23,459 nt of DNA from NCBI GenBank assembly GCA_039920165.1, contig JBDSEG010000172.1:1-23459 (forward strand), written 5' to 3'. Position 1 is the first letter of the stretch. Each line of letters begins with the position of its first letter. A program made the translations under genes and the position numbers. Source of the DNA: JBDSEG01 sp039920165 (GTDB lineage: Bacteria; Pseudomonadota; Gammaproteobacteria; Burkholderiales; Burkholderiaceae_C). This document shows positions 7,804 to 16,020 of this stretch, piece by piece. Below the pieces are notes generated by a model, which searched no databases, was not told the origin of the DNA, and saw only the letters and a program-made list of their open reading frames with translations.

Positions 7804-8952
7804 ATGGCCTTCATCAACTACATCACCCAGATTCACCTGGACCGCGGCGTGCTGCGCCTGCTGCGCGCGCAATGCGAGCGCGTCGGGATCACCCGGCCGC
7901 TGGTCGTGACCGACGCCGGCGTGCGCGCCGCCGGGGTGCTCGACCAGGCGCTGGTCGGATTCGAGGGCCTCCCGCACGCGGTCTTCGACGGCACGCCGTC
8001 GAACCCGACCGAAGCCGCGGTGCGCGCGGCGGTGGAACGCTTGCGCGCCGAAGGCTGCGACGGCCTGGTCGCGGTGGGCGGCGGGTCGAGCATCGATCTG
8101 GCCAAGTGCGTGGCGATCGCCGCCACCCACGACGGCCCGCTCGCGAGCTACGCGACCATCGAAGGCGGCAGCGCGCGCATCACCGACCGCGTGCTGCCGT
8201 TGATCGCGCTGCCGACCACGGCGGGCACCGGCAGCGAAGTCGCGCGCGGCGCGATCGTCATCGTCGACGACGGCCGCAAGCTCGGCTTTCACAGCTGGCA
8301 CCTGGTGCCGCGCGCCGCCCTGCTCGACCCCGACCTGACGCTCGGCCTGCCCGCGTGGCTGACCGCCGCGACCGGCATGGATGCGATCGCCCACTGCATG
8401 GAGACCTTCATGTCGGCTGCCGTCAATCCGCCCGCCGACGGCATCGCGCTCGACGGCCTGGCGCGCGGCTGGCGCCACATCGAACGCGCGACCCGCGACG
8501 GCCAGGACGCCGATGCGCGCTGGAACATGATGAGCGCCAGCATGCAGGGTGCGCTCGCTTTCCAGAAGGGCCTCGGCTGCGTGCACAGCCTGTCGCACAG
8601 CCTCGGCAGGGTCGATCCGCGCCTGCACCACGGCACGCTTAATGCCGTCTTCCTGCCGGCGGTCGTTCGCTTCAACGCGCAGGCCGAATCGGTGCGGCGC
8701 GAGAACCGCCTGCAGCGCATGGCCGACGCGATCGGCATCGGCCGATGCGATGCCGACGGGCACACGCTGGCCGATGCGATCCGCGACCTCAACGCGCGCC
8801 TGGGCATCGCGCCCGGGCTGGCCGCACTCAACGTCGGTGCGCAACTGCACGAACGCATCATCGACGGCGCGATGGCCGACCATTGCCACGCCGCCAATCC
8901 CCGCCTGGCCTCGCGCGACGACTACCGCGCGATGCTCGCCGCCTCGGCCTGA
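7804..8952 (+). CDS. Iron-containing (group III) alcohol dehydrogenase
   Basis: The 382-residue protein is a group III metal-dependent alcohol dehydrogenase: an NAD(P)-binding N-terminal domain with GGGSSIDLAK, the PTTAGTGSE stretch, and an all-helical metal domain. Expected Fe/Zn ligands are present as D193, H197, H261 and H275 or H276 (LHHG), with H265 at the conserved second His of HxxxH. It would oxidise an alcohol or reduce an aldehyde in the cytoplasm; related proteins include 1,3-propanediol, 4-hydroxybutyrate and maleylacetate-type dehydrogenases, and substrate cannot be told from sequence. ATG at 7804 fits the usual family start; the open frame runs back into the tRNA, which rules out earlier starts. 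It is the first gene of a four-gene operon, 17 bases before the next. Confidence 0.9.
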   Translation: MAFINYITQIHLDRGVLRLLRAQCERVGITRPLVVTDAGVRAAGVLDQALVGFEGLPHAVFDGTPSNPTEAAVRAAVERLRAEGCDGLVAVGGGSSIDLAKCVAIAATHDGPLASYATIEGGSARITDRVLPLIALPTTAGTGSEVARGAIVIVDDGRKLGFHSWHLVPRAALLDPDLTLGLPAWLTAATGMDAIAHCMETFMSAAVNPPADGIALDGLARGWRHIERATRDGQDADARWNMMSASMQGALAFQKGLGCVHSLSHSLGRVDPRLHHGTLNAVFLPAVVRFNAQAESVRRENRLQRMADAIGIGRCDADGHTLADAIRDLNARLGIAPGLAALNVGAQLHERIIDGAMADHCHAANPRLASRDDYRAMLAASA

Positions 8953-8969
8953 ACCCGCGAAGCGACTCC

Positions 8970-10085
8970 ATGCCTCACCTCTTCGACCCCTGGCGCATCG
9001 GTCCTCTCGACCTGCCCAATCGCATCGTCGTGGCACCGATGTGCCAGTACTCGGCCCGCGAAGGCAGCGCCACTGACTGGCACCTGATCCACCTCGGCCA
9101 TCTCGCGCTCTCGGGCGCCGGGCTGCTGATCCTCGAAGCGACCGCGGTCTCGGCCGAGGGCCGCATTTCGGCCGGCGACCTCGGCCTGTACAGCGACGCC
9201 AACGAGGCCGCGCTGGCCAGCGTGCTGGCGGCGCTGCGCCGCCATTCAGCAATGCCGCTCGCGATGCAGATCGGCCACGCCGGGCGCAAGGCCTCGTGCC
9301 GTGCACCCTGGGACGGCGGGGCCCAGGTGGCGCCGCACGAGCCGGGCGGCTGGCAGACGTTGGCGCCCTCGCCGCTGCCGCATGCCGCGGGCGAGAATGC
9401 GCCGCTCGCAATCGACCGCGCCGGGCTCGCCAAGATCCGCGCCGATTTCGCGGCCACTGCACGACGCGCCGCTAGGCTCGGTTTGCAAGGCCTGGAGATC
9501 CACGCCGCACACGGCTATCTGCTGCACCAGTTCCTGTCGCCGATCGCCAACCGGCGCAGCGACGAGTACGGCGGCAGCCTCGAGAACCGGATGCGCTTTG
9601 CGCTCGAAGTGTTCGACGCGGTGCGCGAGTCCTTCCCGGCCGAGCATCCGGTGTGGGTGCGCGTCTCGGCGACCGACTGGGTCGACGGCGGCTGGGATCT
9701 CGAAGCCACGCTCGCCTTCGCGCAAGCCTTGATGGCGCGCGGCTGCGCGGCGATCCATGTCTCGAGCGGCGGCATCTCGCCGGCGCAGAAGATCGTGCTC
9801 GGGCCGGGGTACCAGGTCGACTTCGCGCGCTGCCTCAAGGCCGAGGTCGGATTGCCGACGATCGCGGTCGGACTCATCACCGAGCCCGAGCAAGCGAATG
9901 CCATCGTCGAGAGCGGCGCCGCCGATGCGGTGGCGCTCGCCCGCGCGATGCTGTTCGACCCGCGCTGGCCGTGGCACGCCGCGCAGCGACTCGGCGTGCG
10001 CATCGCGATTCCACGCCAGTACCTGCGCGCGCCGCCGCGCGAGGCCAAGGGGCTGTTCGACCTGGCGGCGCCGACCCCCGCCTGA
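8970..10085 (+). CDS. NADH:flavin oxidoreductase, old yellow enzyme family (YqjM-like)
   Basis: The 371-residue FMN protein has a TIM-barrel fold. It carries the YqjM-class signature at the start: LPNRIVVAPM followed by C25 in MCQYS, the position of the regulatory Cys26 of Bacillus YqjM. The substrate-binding pair is H178 and H181 in HAAHGYLLHQF, with the family motif SDEYGGSLENR after it. Family members reduce activated C=C bonds of enones, quinones and nitro compounds with NAD(P)H and are often linked to oxidative stress or xenobiotic breakdown. ATG at 8970 directly precedes this motif. Its stop overlaps the next gene's ATG by one base (TGATG), indicating coupled translation. Confidence 0.92.
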   Translation: MPHLFDPWRIGPLDLPNRIVVAPMCQYSAREGSATDWHLIHLGHLALSGAGLLILEATAVSAEGRISAGDLGLYSDANEAALASVLAALRRHSAMPLAMQIGHAGRKASCRAPWDGGAQVAPHEPGGWQTLAPSPLPHAAGENAPLAIDRAGLAKIRADFAATARRAARLGLQGLEIHAAHGYLLHQFLSPIANRRSDEYGGSLENRMRFALEVFDAVRESFPAEHPVWVRVSATDWVDGGWDLEATLAFAQALMARGCAAIHVSSGGISPAQKIVLGPGYQVDFARCLKAEVGLPTIAVGLITEPEQANAIVESGAADAVALARAMLFDPRWPWHAAQRLGVRIAIPRQYLRAPPREAKGLFDLAAPTPA

Positions 10086-11293
10086 TGCCCGACACCCAGC
10101 GCACCGCCGCCGCCGAGCCGCCTGCCCAAATCAGCGGCCTGCGCCATTGGCTCGGCGCCTTCGTTCCGGCGGCGCAGGCGGTCGATGCGCGCGAGCGGGT
10201 GCGCGTCGCATTCGGTGCCGGCATCGGCATCCTCGTCACGGCCTGGCTGTGCCAGTGGCTCGCGCCCGGCAGTGGCGCAGGCCCGGCCTGGCCGTGGCTC
10301 GTCGCGCCGCTCGGCGCCAGCGCGGTGCTGGTATTCGGCGTGCCGGCCAGCCCGCTCGCGCAGCCGTGGGCGGTGCTGGGCGGCAACGTGCTGTCGGCGC
10401 TGGTGGGCATCGCCTGCGCGCGTTGGATCGCGCCGACGGCGCTGGCCGCCGCAGTCGGCGTGGGCGTAGCAACCGCGCTGATGTTCGCGCTGCGCTGCCT
10501 GCATCCGCCCGGCGGTGCGTCGGCGCTGCTGACCGTGCTGGCGGGCGTGACCGACCCGGCTTTCGCGCTCTTTCCCATCGGCGTCAATTCGCTGCTGCTG
10601 GTAGCCGCCGGCATCGGCTACAACCATGCGACCAGGCGCGACTATCCGCACCGCCAGCGCGCTGCGGGACTCGCACCGAAAGCCGCCGCGCAAGACCCGC
10701 TGGATGCCGATATCGACGCCGTCGTCGCGCGCTACAACCAGGTGCTCGATATCGGTCACGACGATCTGAAGGCGCTGCTCGAGGACACCCGCCTGCAGAC
10801 CTACCAGCGCAAGCTTGCCGACCTGCGCTGCGCCGATATCATGTCGCGCGACCCGGTTGCGGTGCGGCGCGAGACGCTGCTGTTCGAGGCCTGGGAGCTG
10901 TTCCGCCAGCACCGCATCAAGGCGCTGCCGGTGATCGACCATTCGCGTCGCATCATCGGCATCGTGACGCCGGCCGATTTCATGCGCACGGCCGAGGTCG
11001 AGGGCGGCGACGGCTTCGAAGCGCGCCTGCGCAAGCTGCGCGAATGGACCCAGCGCAACAGTGCGCTCAAGCCCGAACGCGTCGGCGAGATCATGACCCG
11101 CAGCGTGCGCGTCACGCACGTCGACCGCCACCTCGCCGAGCTGGTGCCGCTGTTCGGCAGCAGCGGGCACCACCATATCCCCGTCCTTGATACCGACGGC
11201 CGGCTGGCGGGCATCATCACGCAGTCGGACGTGGTGGCGGCGCTGGCGCGACCGCAACGTCAAGAACCGCGACCCAGCACTAGCACGCCCTGA
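10085..11293 (+). CDS. HPP-family membrane protein with two C-terminal CBS domains
   Basis: The 402-residue protein fuses an HPP membrane domain to a CBS pair. Four or five hydrophobic segments fall between about residues 38 and 180, with the diagnostic His-Pro-Pro at residues 140-142 (CLHPPGGASAL). After a soluble linker come CBS1 (about 249-303, starting near DIMSRDP) and CBS2 (about 333-388, starting near EIMTRSV). Some HPP proteins have been tied to nitrite transport in cyanobacteria and chloroplasts; CBS pairs usually sense adenine nucleotides. A gated transporter is a reasonable inference, but the solute here is unknown. The start overlaps the stop of the old yellow enzyme gene. The gene is sandwiched between redox enzymes, which suggests transport of a substrate or product of this operon. 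Confidence 0.88.
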   Translation: MPDTQRTAAAEPPAQISGLRHWLGAFVPAAQAVDARERVRVAFGAGIGILVTAWLCQWLAPGSGAGPAWPWLVAPLGASAVLVFGVPASPLAQPWAVLGGNVLSALVGIACARWIAPTALAAAVGVGVATALMFALRCLHPPGGASALLTVLAGVTDPAFALFPIGVNSLLLVAAGIGYNHATRRDYPHRQRAAGLAPKAAAQDPLDADIDAVVARYNQVLDIGHDDLKALLEDTRLQTYQRKLADLRCADIMSRDPVAVRRETLLFEAWELFRQHRIKALPVIDHSRRIIGIVTPADFMRTAEVEGGDGFEARLRKLREWTQRNSALKPERVGEIMTRSVRVTHVDRHLAELVPLFGSSGHHHIPVLDTDGRLAGIITQSDVVAALARPQRQEPRPSTSTP

Positions 11294-11309
11294 ACCCGGA
11301 GCTACCGCC

Positions 11310-12452
11310 ATGCCCGTCATCACCGAAATAGAAGACCTGCGCCGGCTCGCCCAGCGCCGCGTGCCGCGCATGTTCTACGACTATGCCGATTCGGGTTCGT
11401 GGACCGAGGGCACCTACCGCGCGAACCAGGCCGATTTCCAGGACATCCTGCTGCGCCAGCGTGTCGCGGTGAATATGGACAACCGCAGCACCGCGACCAC
11501 CATGGCCGGCGTGCCTGTCGCGATGCCGGTCGGGATCGCGCCGACCGGTCTAACCGGCATGCAGCACGCCGACGGCGAGATTCTCGCGGCGCGCGCGGCG
11601 CAGCGCTTCGGCATTCCGTTCACGCTGTCGACCATGAGCATCTGCTCGATCGAGGACATCGCGCAGGCGACGCGCGCGCCGTTCTGGTTCCAGCTCTACT
11701 GGATGCGCGACCGCGACTTCATGGACAGCCTGATGGACCGCGCGAAAGCGGCCGGCGTCTCGGCGCTGATGCTCACGCTGGACCTGCAGGTGCTCGGCCA
11801 GCGTCACAAGGACCTGAAGAACGGCCTCACCGCGCCGCCCAAGCCCACACTAGCCAACATCCTCAACCTGATGGGCAAGCCGCGCTGGTGCCTCGGCATG
11901 GCGCGCACCAAGCGGCACGGTTTCGGCAACCTGATCGGCCACGCCAAGGGTGTGAGCGACATGAGCTCGCTCGGCACCTGGACCAAGGAGCAGTTCGACC
12001 CGCGTCTGGACTGGAACGATGTCGCGTGGATCAAGAAGCGCTGGGGCGGCAAGCTCATCCTCAAGGGCATCATGGATGTCGAGGATGGGCGATTCGCCGC
12101 CGACTCGGGCGCCGACGCCCTCGTCGTCTCGAACCACGGCGGGCGCCAACTCGACGGCGCGCCAAGCTCGATCCGCGCGCTGCCGGAGATCGCCGATGCG
12201 GTCGGCCCGCGCATCGAGGTGTGGATGGACGGCGGCATCCGCTCCGGCCAGGACGTGCTCAAGGCCTGGGCACTCGGTGCCCGCGGCACGTTGATCGGCC
12301 GCGCGATGCTGTGGGGCCTGGGCGCGATGGGCGAAGCCGGCGTCGCCAAGGCGCTCGAGATCATCCACAAGGAACTCGATATCACGATGGCCTTTTGCGG
12401 CCACACCGATATCCGCAATGTCGACCGGAAGATCCTGCTGCCGCGCGGTTGA
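11310..12452 (+). CDS. lldD: FMN-dependent L-lactate / 2-hydroxyacid dehydrogenase
   Basis: The 380-residue protein belongs to the FMN-dependent alpha-hydroxyacid oxidase/dehydrogenase family. It shows the N-terminal MFYDYADSG motif with the substrate-contact Tyr, the FMN motif PVGIAPTGLTG, and the catalytic base H276 in SNHGGRQLDG, followed by the FMN-phosphate segment DGGIRSGQDV. Length and the motif LQVLGQRHKDLKNG fit the LldD branch, which passes electrons from L-lactate to the quinone pool at the inner membrane. Mandelate, glycolate or another 2-hydroxyacid remains possible. GGAG at 11298-11301 supports ATG at 11310. It is the last gene of the operon, and its stop is 14 bases from the convergent stop of the SnoaL-like gene. 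Confidence 0.88.
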   Translation: MPVITEIEDLRRLAQRRVPRMFYDYADSGSWTEGTYRANQADFQDILLRQRVAVNMDNRSTATTMAGVPVAMPVGIAPTGLTGMQHADGEILAARAAQRFGIPFTLSTMSICSIEDIAQATRAPFWFQLYWMRDRDFMDSLMDRAKAAGVSALMLTLDLQVLGQRHKDLKNGLTAPPKPTLANILNLMGKPRWCLGMARTKRHGFGNLIGHAKGVSDMSSLGTWTKEQFDPRLDWNDVAWIKKRWGGKLILKGIMDVEDGRFAADSGADALVVSNHGGRQLDGAPSSIRALPEIADAVGPRIEVWMDGGIRSGQDVLKAWALGARGTLIGRAMLWGLGAMGEAGVAKALEIIHKELDITMAFCGHTDIRNVDRKILLPRG

Positions 12453-12466
12453 GCGTCAACCCCGGC

Positions 12467-12955
12467 TCATTGCGGCTTGCAATCGCACTCGGCATTGCCC
12501 TTGTCGAACACGATCTCCCAGGTGCTCGACGACGTGCGGCGCCAGATCGACGTGAAACGGGCGATCAGCTTGCCGTCGGGGTTGTGCACCGGGCCCGAAC
12601 TGAGCGCGAGGCTGCCACCAGCGAGAACCTCGACCGTATCGGGCTCCCACGAGAACGGCGCCTTCGGGTCGGCATACAAGCGCGCCCAGCCGTCGACCAC
12701 CGCGCGCTTGCCGCGCAGCGGCGTCGGGCCGGTGAAAAAGATCGCCTCGTCGGCGATGAAACGAGCAAAGCCGGCGTGGTCGCGCTCGGCCATGGTTCGC
12801 GCGAACGCACGCTCGGTCGCCATCACCTCGGTGCGGGCATCGCCGACGGGCGCGCCCGGCATCACGGCGCAGCCTGCGAGCAACCCACCGACCAGCGGCA
12901 CCCAGCAGAGCGACCGAATGCCGGCCGCGCCGATCGACAAGCCGCCGCACTTCAC
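12467..12955 (-). CDS. SnoaL/DUF4440-like (NTF2 fold) putative lipoprotein
   Basis: The 162-residue protein has an NTF2-like fold of the SnoaL/DUF4440 type: a helix with ATERAFARTMAERDHAGFARF, then EAIFFTGPTPLRGKRAVVDGW, then a beta sheet with the alternating pattern typical of the family. The N-terminus is hydrophobic and ends in LLAGC, a good lipobox, so an exported lipoprotein is likely. The start is a GTG at 12955 that overlaps the stop of the DUF3297 gene as GTGA, which argues for translational coupling; no ATG is available before the signal sequence. Family members are enzymes or ligand-binding proteins with diverse substrates, so no reaction is proposed. The C-terminus carries a CDC motif after the last strand. 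Confidence 0.82.
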   Translation of the reverse strand: MKCGGLSIGAAGIRSLCWVPLVGGLLAGCAVMPGAPVGDARTEVMATERAFARTMAERDHAGFARFIADEAIFFTGPTPLRGKRAVVDGWARLYADPKAPFSWEPDTVEVLAGGSLALSSGPVHNPDGKLIARFTSIWRRTSSSTWEIVFDKGNAECDCKPQ

Positions 12956-13209
12956 CGGTAGAACGCCTCGACCCGGCCCTTGAGCTGGATCAGCAGCGGT
13001 CGGCCCTTGCGGTCGACTGCCTTGCCGGCGGCGACCTTGACCCAGCCTTCGCTCACGCAGTACTCCTCGACATCGAAGCGCTCCTTGTCGTTGAAGCGCA
13101 CGCCGATGGCATGTTCGAATACGGCGGGCACGTGGTGCGGGCTGCGCGGATCGACCGCCAGGCGGTCGGGCAGATCGGGGCGCTGGGGCGCTTCGGGGGT
13201 GTCGTTCAT
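12952..13209 (-). CDS. DUF3297 family protein
   Basis: The 85-residue protein matches the small DUF3297 family throughout: LPDRLAVDPRSPHHVPAVFEH, then IGVRFNDKER, EEYCVSEGW, and a C-terminal GRPLLIQLKGRVEAFYR. The function of the family is unknown; it is common in Proteobacteria. It has no signal peptide or membrane segment and is presumably cytoplasmic. The start is taken as ATG at 13209; a GTG at 13227 in frame would add six residues. Neither has a clear Shine-Dalgarno. It lies 42 bases downstream of the RibD/DHFR-like gene and overlaps the following lipoprotein gene by four bases. Confidence 0.88.
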   Translation of the reverse strand: MNDTPEAPQRPDLPDRLAVDPRSPHHVPAVFEHAIGVRFNDKERFDVEEYCVSEGWVKVAAGKAVDRKGRPLLIQLKGRVEAFYR

Positions 13210-13251
13210 GCGGCGATTTTCATGCACCGGCGGGCGCGCCGGCCGCGGGGT

Positions 13252-13914
13252 CTACCGGGGCGGCGACGGCTTCGTCAGCAGCACGTGGGTGGCGCTCGAG
13301 CTCGCAACATGACGCGTGCAGGCGAAACCGAGCGCCGGCAGATCGATGCCCGCGAGCAGCGCCTCGCCGCGGCCGAGCAGCACCGGCGAGATCGCAAGAT
13401 GCATTTCGTCGACGAGGCCCGCATTCAGATACTGCCGCACCGTCGCCACGCCGCCGCCGATGCGGACGTCTCGGCCGGCCGCCGCTTGACGCGCCCGATC
13501 GAGCGCGGCGGGGATGCCGTCGGTGACGAAGTGAAACGTCGTTCCGCCTTCCATCTCGAGGGCCGCACGCGGGTGGTTCGTCAGCACGAAGACCGGCACG
13601 TGATACGGCGGGTTCGCACCCCACCAGCCCCGCCACGCATCGTCCGGCCACGGACCGCGCAACGGGCCGAACATATTGCGGCCGAGGATCCACGCGCCGA
13701 CATTCGCAAAGCTCGCCGCCGCGAAGTCCTCGTCGATGCCGGTACTCCCGTCGGCGCCCTGCGCGCCATGCATGCGCTTGAAGGTGCGGGTGTGGAGAAC
13801 CCAGCCGTGCAGGCCCATGCCGCCGACGCCCATCGGGTTCTCGAGGCTTTGCTGCGGCCCGGCGCCATAGCCGTCGAGCGAGACTGAAAAGGCATTGACG
13901 CGAACGCGGGACAT
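13252..13914 (-). CDS. Dihydrofolate reductase family protein (RibD C-terminal-like)
   Basis: The 220-residue protein has the RibD C-terminal/DHFR-like fold: an N-terminal strand with VNAFSVSLDGYGAGP, LGRNMFGP at about residues 77-84, the NADPH-binding Gly triplet at 153-155 (RIGGGVAT), and DEMHLAISPVLLG at about 169-181. These stand-alone proteins are NAD(P)H-dependent reductases of mostly unknown substrate; they are not the main folate enzyme. ATG at 13914 is well supported by GGAGG at 13923-13927, eight bases upstream; an ATG at 13929 in frame overlaps that site and is less likely. It heads a three-gene minus-strand unit with DUF3297 and the SnoaL-like lipoprotein, and is divergent from the J-domain gene. 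Confidence 0.88.
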   Translation of the reverse strand: MSRVRVNAFSVSLDGYGAGPQQSLENPMGVGGMGLHGWVLHTRTFKRMHGAQGADGSTGIDEDFAAASFANVGAWILGRNMFGPLRGPWPDDAWRGWWGANPPYHVPVFVLTNHPRAALEMEGGTTFHFVTDGIPAALDRARQAAAGRDVRIGGGVATVRQYLNAGLVDEMHLAISPVLLGRGEALLAGIDLPALGFACTRHVASSSATHVLLTKPSPPR

Positions 13915-13997
13915 AGGGCGATCCTCCATTGCACGATTCTCGCAAGAACCGCCTGGCGGCACGACTGCCGCGTCTGCTCCGAGAATGCGAGCGACGC

Positions 13998-15173
13998 ATG
14001 ACTTCTCGAAGGGCGAAGGCTAAGGCGATGGCGGCAGGCCGCAACAAGCACGGGCAGACGAAGGTGGACGCAGCGCCCTCCGCGCCGACGGGCGTGGCCG
14101 CGGGAAGCGCCGTCGCGGTCGATGCGCGCGCCGCGCCGGCTTCGCCCGAAGCACTTCGCTTCGCGACGTTGACAACCGAGGTCGAACGGGCGCGCGCCGC
14201 CCTCGCGCATTGGCAGTCGCAGCTCGCCGCCTTCGACCAGGCGTATGCGCGCTCGGTCGCACCGCTGTGGCGCCGGCTGCATGCCCTTCGTTCCACCGCG
14301 GCGCAAGCGCTCGAACGCCAGCTCGACACGCCGGAATGGAACCGCGCCGAAGAGGCCGCCCTGCGCGAACTGCTGCGCGAGCGGATCGCGCAGTTGCGCC
14401 GCGATGCCGGCGACGAGATCGAAGCCGGTCTCGTCGATCTGCTCGGCCGTCATGCGGCGGCTGCGTCCGCACTCGCGCGCGACACAGACGAGCAGGCACC
14501 CGCGTCCATCGAGGCCGACAGCGCCGACGCCGACGGTTTCGACTGCGACGAAGCCGACCTCGAGCGCCGACGCGAGCAGCGCGAAGCCGATGCCAAAGCG
14601 CGCTTGCAAACCCGTCGAGCGCGCCGGCTGGCGGATGCCGCCGTCGCCGCCGATACCGACGCCGAGCCCGCCGGCCGATCGCTGCGCGAAGTCTTTCGCC
14701 GGCTCGCGAGCGCACTGCACCCCGACCGTGAGATCGATCCCGCCCGGCGCAGCGCCAAGTCCGCCCTCATGCAGCAAGCGAACCGCGCGCACGGCGAGAA
14801 GGATTTGCTGGCGCTGCTCGAGCTGCAACGCCAGATCGGAAGCGCCGGCGTGGCGGGGGATGCGAGTGCGAGTGCGAGTGCGAGTGCGAATGCGCAGCGC
14901 CTCGCCCACTACAACCGACTGCTCGCCGAACAGGCTGCTGGAATGAAGGTCGAAATCGACCGCCTCGAAGCCGCGTTTCGGAACGATATCGGCCTTCCTG
15001 TCGGCCGCGGGCTGAACCCGGCCAAGCTGGTCGCGTATGCGAAGCAGGACGCCCGACAGCTGCGCGAAGCGCTGGCGGCCATGGAAAGCGAAGTACGGCT
15101 GTTCATCGACACTGCTGCGCTGCGAGCATGGCTGCGCAACGGGCGGCAGCGCCGGCGCGAGCGCCACTTCTGA
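13998..15173 (+). CDS. J-domain-like protein with coiled coil
   Basis: The 391-residue protein is highly charged and mostly helical. Its recognisable part is SLREVFRRLASALHPDR, helix II plus the HPD motif (H241-P242-D243) of a J domain, followed by a helix III-like segment. The helix I pattern typical of DnaJ (DYYxxLG) is not visible, and long Ala/Arg/Glu-rich helices flank the motif on both sides, so this is an atypical class III J protein that could recruit DnaK to a specific client. No zinc-finger or Gly/Phe region exists. ATG at 13998 is chosen; TTG at 13929 and ATG at 14028 are alternatives in frame. A TGCGAG tandem repeat at 14861-14890 encodes an Ala-Ser run. The gene is divergent from the DHFR-like gene. 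Confidence 0.75.
   Translation: MTSRRAKAKAMAAGRNKHGQTKVDAAPSAPTGVAAGSAVAVDARAAPASPEALRFATLTTEVERARAALAHWQSQLAAFDQAYARSVAPLWRRLHALRSTAAQALERQLDTPEWNRAEEAALRELLRERIAQLRRDAGDEIEAGLVDLLGRHAAAASALARDTDEQAPASIEADSADADGFDCDEADLERRREQREADAKARLQTRRARRLADAAVAADTDAEPAGRSLREVFRRLASALHPDREIDPARRSAKSALMQQANRAHGEKDLLALLELQRQIGSAGVAGDASASASASANAQRLAHYNRLLAEQAAGMKVEIDRLEAAFRNDIGLPVGRGLNPAKLVAYAKQDARQLREALAAMESEVRLFIDTAALRAWLRNGRQRRRERHF
14861..14890 (+). repeat. In-frame hexanucleotide tandem repeat (TGCGAG, about 5 units)
   Basis: Four exact TGCGAG units are followed by one TGCGAA, all inside the J-domain gene, giving alternating Ala-Ser in a linker after the J-like domain. As the unit is six bases, slippage would change linker length without shifting the frame. 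Confidence 0.9.
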
Positions 15174-15267
15174 AGCGATCTCGGCCGCCCGCGCGGGCAG
15201 AATCGAGCCCGCATCCGAGGCCACGTCGGTAAATTTGTGGTGGATCACCCTCGAGCCGCCACTGAGA

Positions 15268-16020
15268 ATGACCGACACCTCCAGCATCGTGATGCTCATA
15301 GGCCTCACATTCGTGGCGGCCGGCTTTGTCAAGGGTGTCGTCGGGATGGGACTGCCGACGGTGGCGATGGGTCTGCTCAGCCTCGTCATGGAACCGGCCG
15401 CGGCCGCGGCGCTCTTGATCGTTCCCTCCCTGGTAACGAATGTCTGGCAGCTCGTGACGGGCGCGAAGTTCGCAGCCCTCGCGCGCCGTCTCGCCACCCT
15501 GATGCTCGCGATCCTGATCGGAACCTCGCTCAGCATCGGCGTCCTGACCGGAACTTCGTCGACCCAGGCCAGCGCCGCGCTCGGCGTCGTCCTTGCGGTC
15601 TACGGTGCGACAGGGCTCGCGGGTCGCCGGTTTACGGTGCCGCGCAGGGCCGAGTTGTGGCTGTCGCCAGTTGCGGGCCTGGCCACCGGCATCATTGCGG
15701 GCGCGACAGGCGTCTTCGCCATCCCTGCCGTCCCGTATCTGAATTCACTCGGTCTCGCCAAAGAGGAACTTATTCAGGTCCTCGGCCTGTCATTCACCGT
15801 TTCCACTGTTGCTCTGGCTGCCGCCCTGGCACTGTCCGGCAAATATCAACTGGTCGCCGCAGGGTATTCGCTGCTCGCTGTCGCCCCGGCGTTGGTAGGC
15901 ATGTTCTTTGGTCAGGTGGTGAGAAGCCGGCTTCGGCCGGAAGCGTTTCGACGCTGGTTCTTTGTCGGTCTGGTCGCACTGGGCACCTATATGTTCGCCA
16001 GAGCGCTGCTGCAGGCGTGA
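15268..16020 (+). CDS. TauE/SafE-family (sulfite/organosulfur exporter-like) membrane protein
   Basis: The 250-residue protein is strongly hydrophobic, with about seven or eight membrane segments and the two-fold family pattern: GFVKGVVGMGLPTVAMGLL near the N-terminus and GLATGIIAGATGVFAIPAVPYL in the second half. The family exports sulfite, sulfoacetate or related organosulfur anions, or imports other small anions; the solute here is not determined. ATG at 15268 immediately precedes the first membrane helix; the frame is open upstream but encodes polar sequence. By eye the gene uses more A/T at third positions (for example an ATA Ile codon early) than its neighbours. It stands alone on the plus strand, 94 bases after the J-domain gene. 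Confidence 0.87.
   Translation: MTDTSSIVMLIGLTFVAAGFVKGVVGMGLPTVAMGLLSLVMEPAAAAALLIVPSLVTNVWQLVTGAKFAALARRLATLMLAILIGTSLSIGVLTGTSSTQASAALGVVLAVYGATGLAGRRFTVPRRAELWLSPVAGLATGIIAGATGVFAIPAVPYLNSLGLAKEELIQVLGLSFTVSTVALAAALALSGKYQLVAAGYSLLAVAPALVGMFFGQVVRSRLRPEAFRRWFFVGLVALGTYMFARALLQA

Noticed and set aside
13936..13986. Inverted repeat ATTCTCG (13936-13942) and CGAGAAT (13980-13986) between divergent genes
   Set aside because: Seven-base arms 37 bases apart with no extension; too weak to call an operator without comparative data.
15187..15198. GC palindrome GCCCGCGCGGGC after the J-domain gene
   Set aside because: It has no T-tract and such words are common in this GC-rich DNA; not called a terminator.
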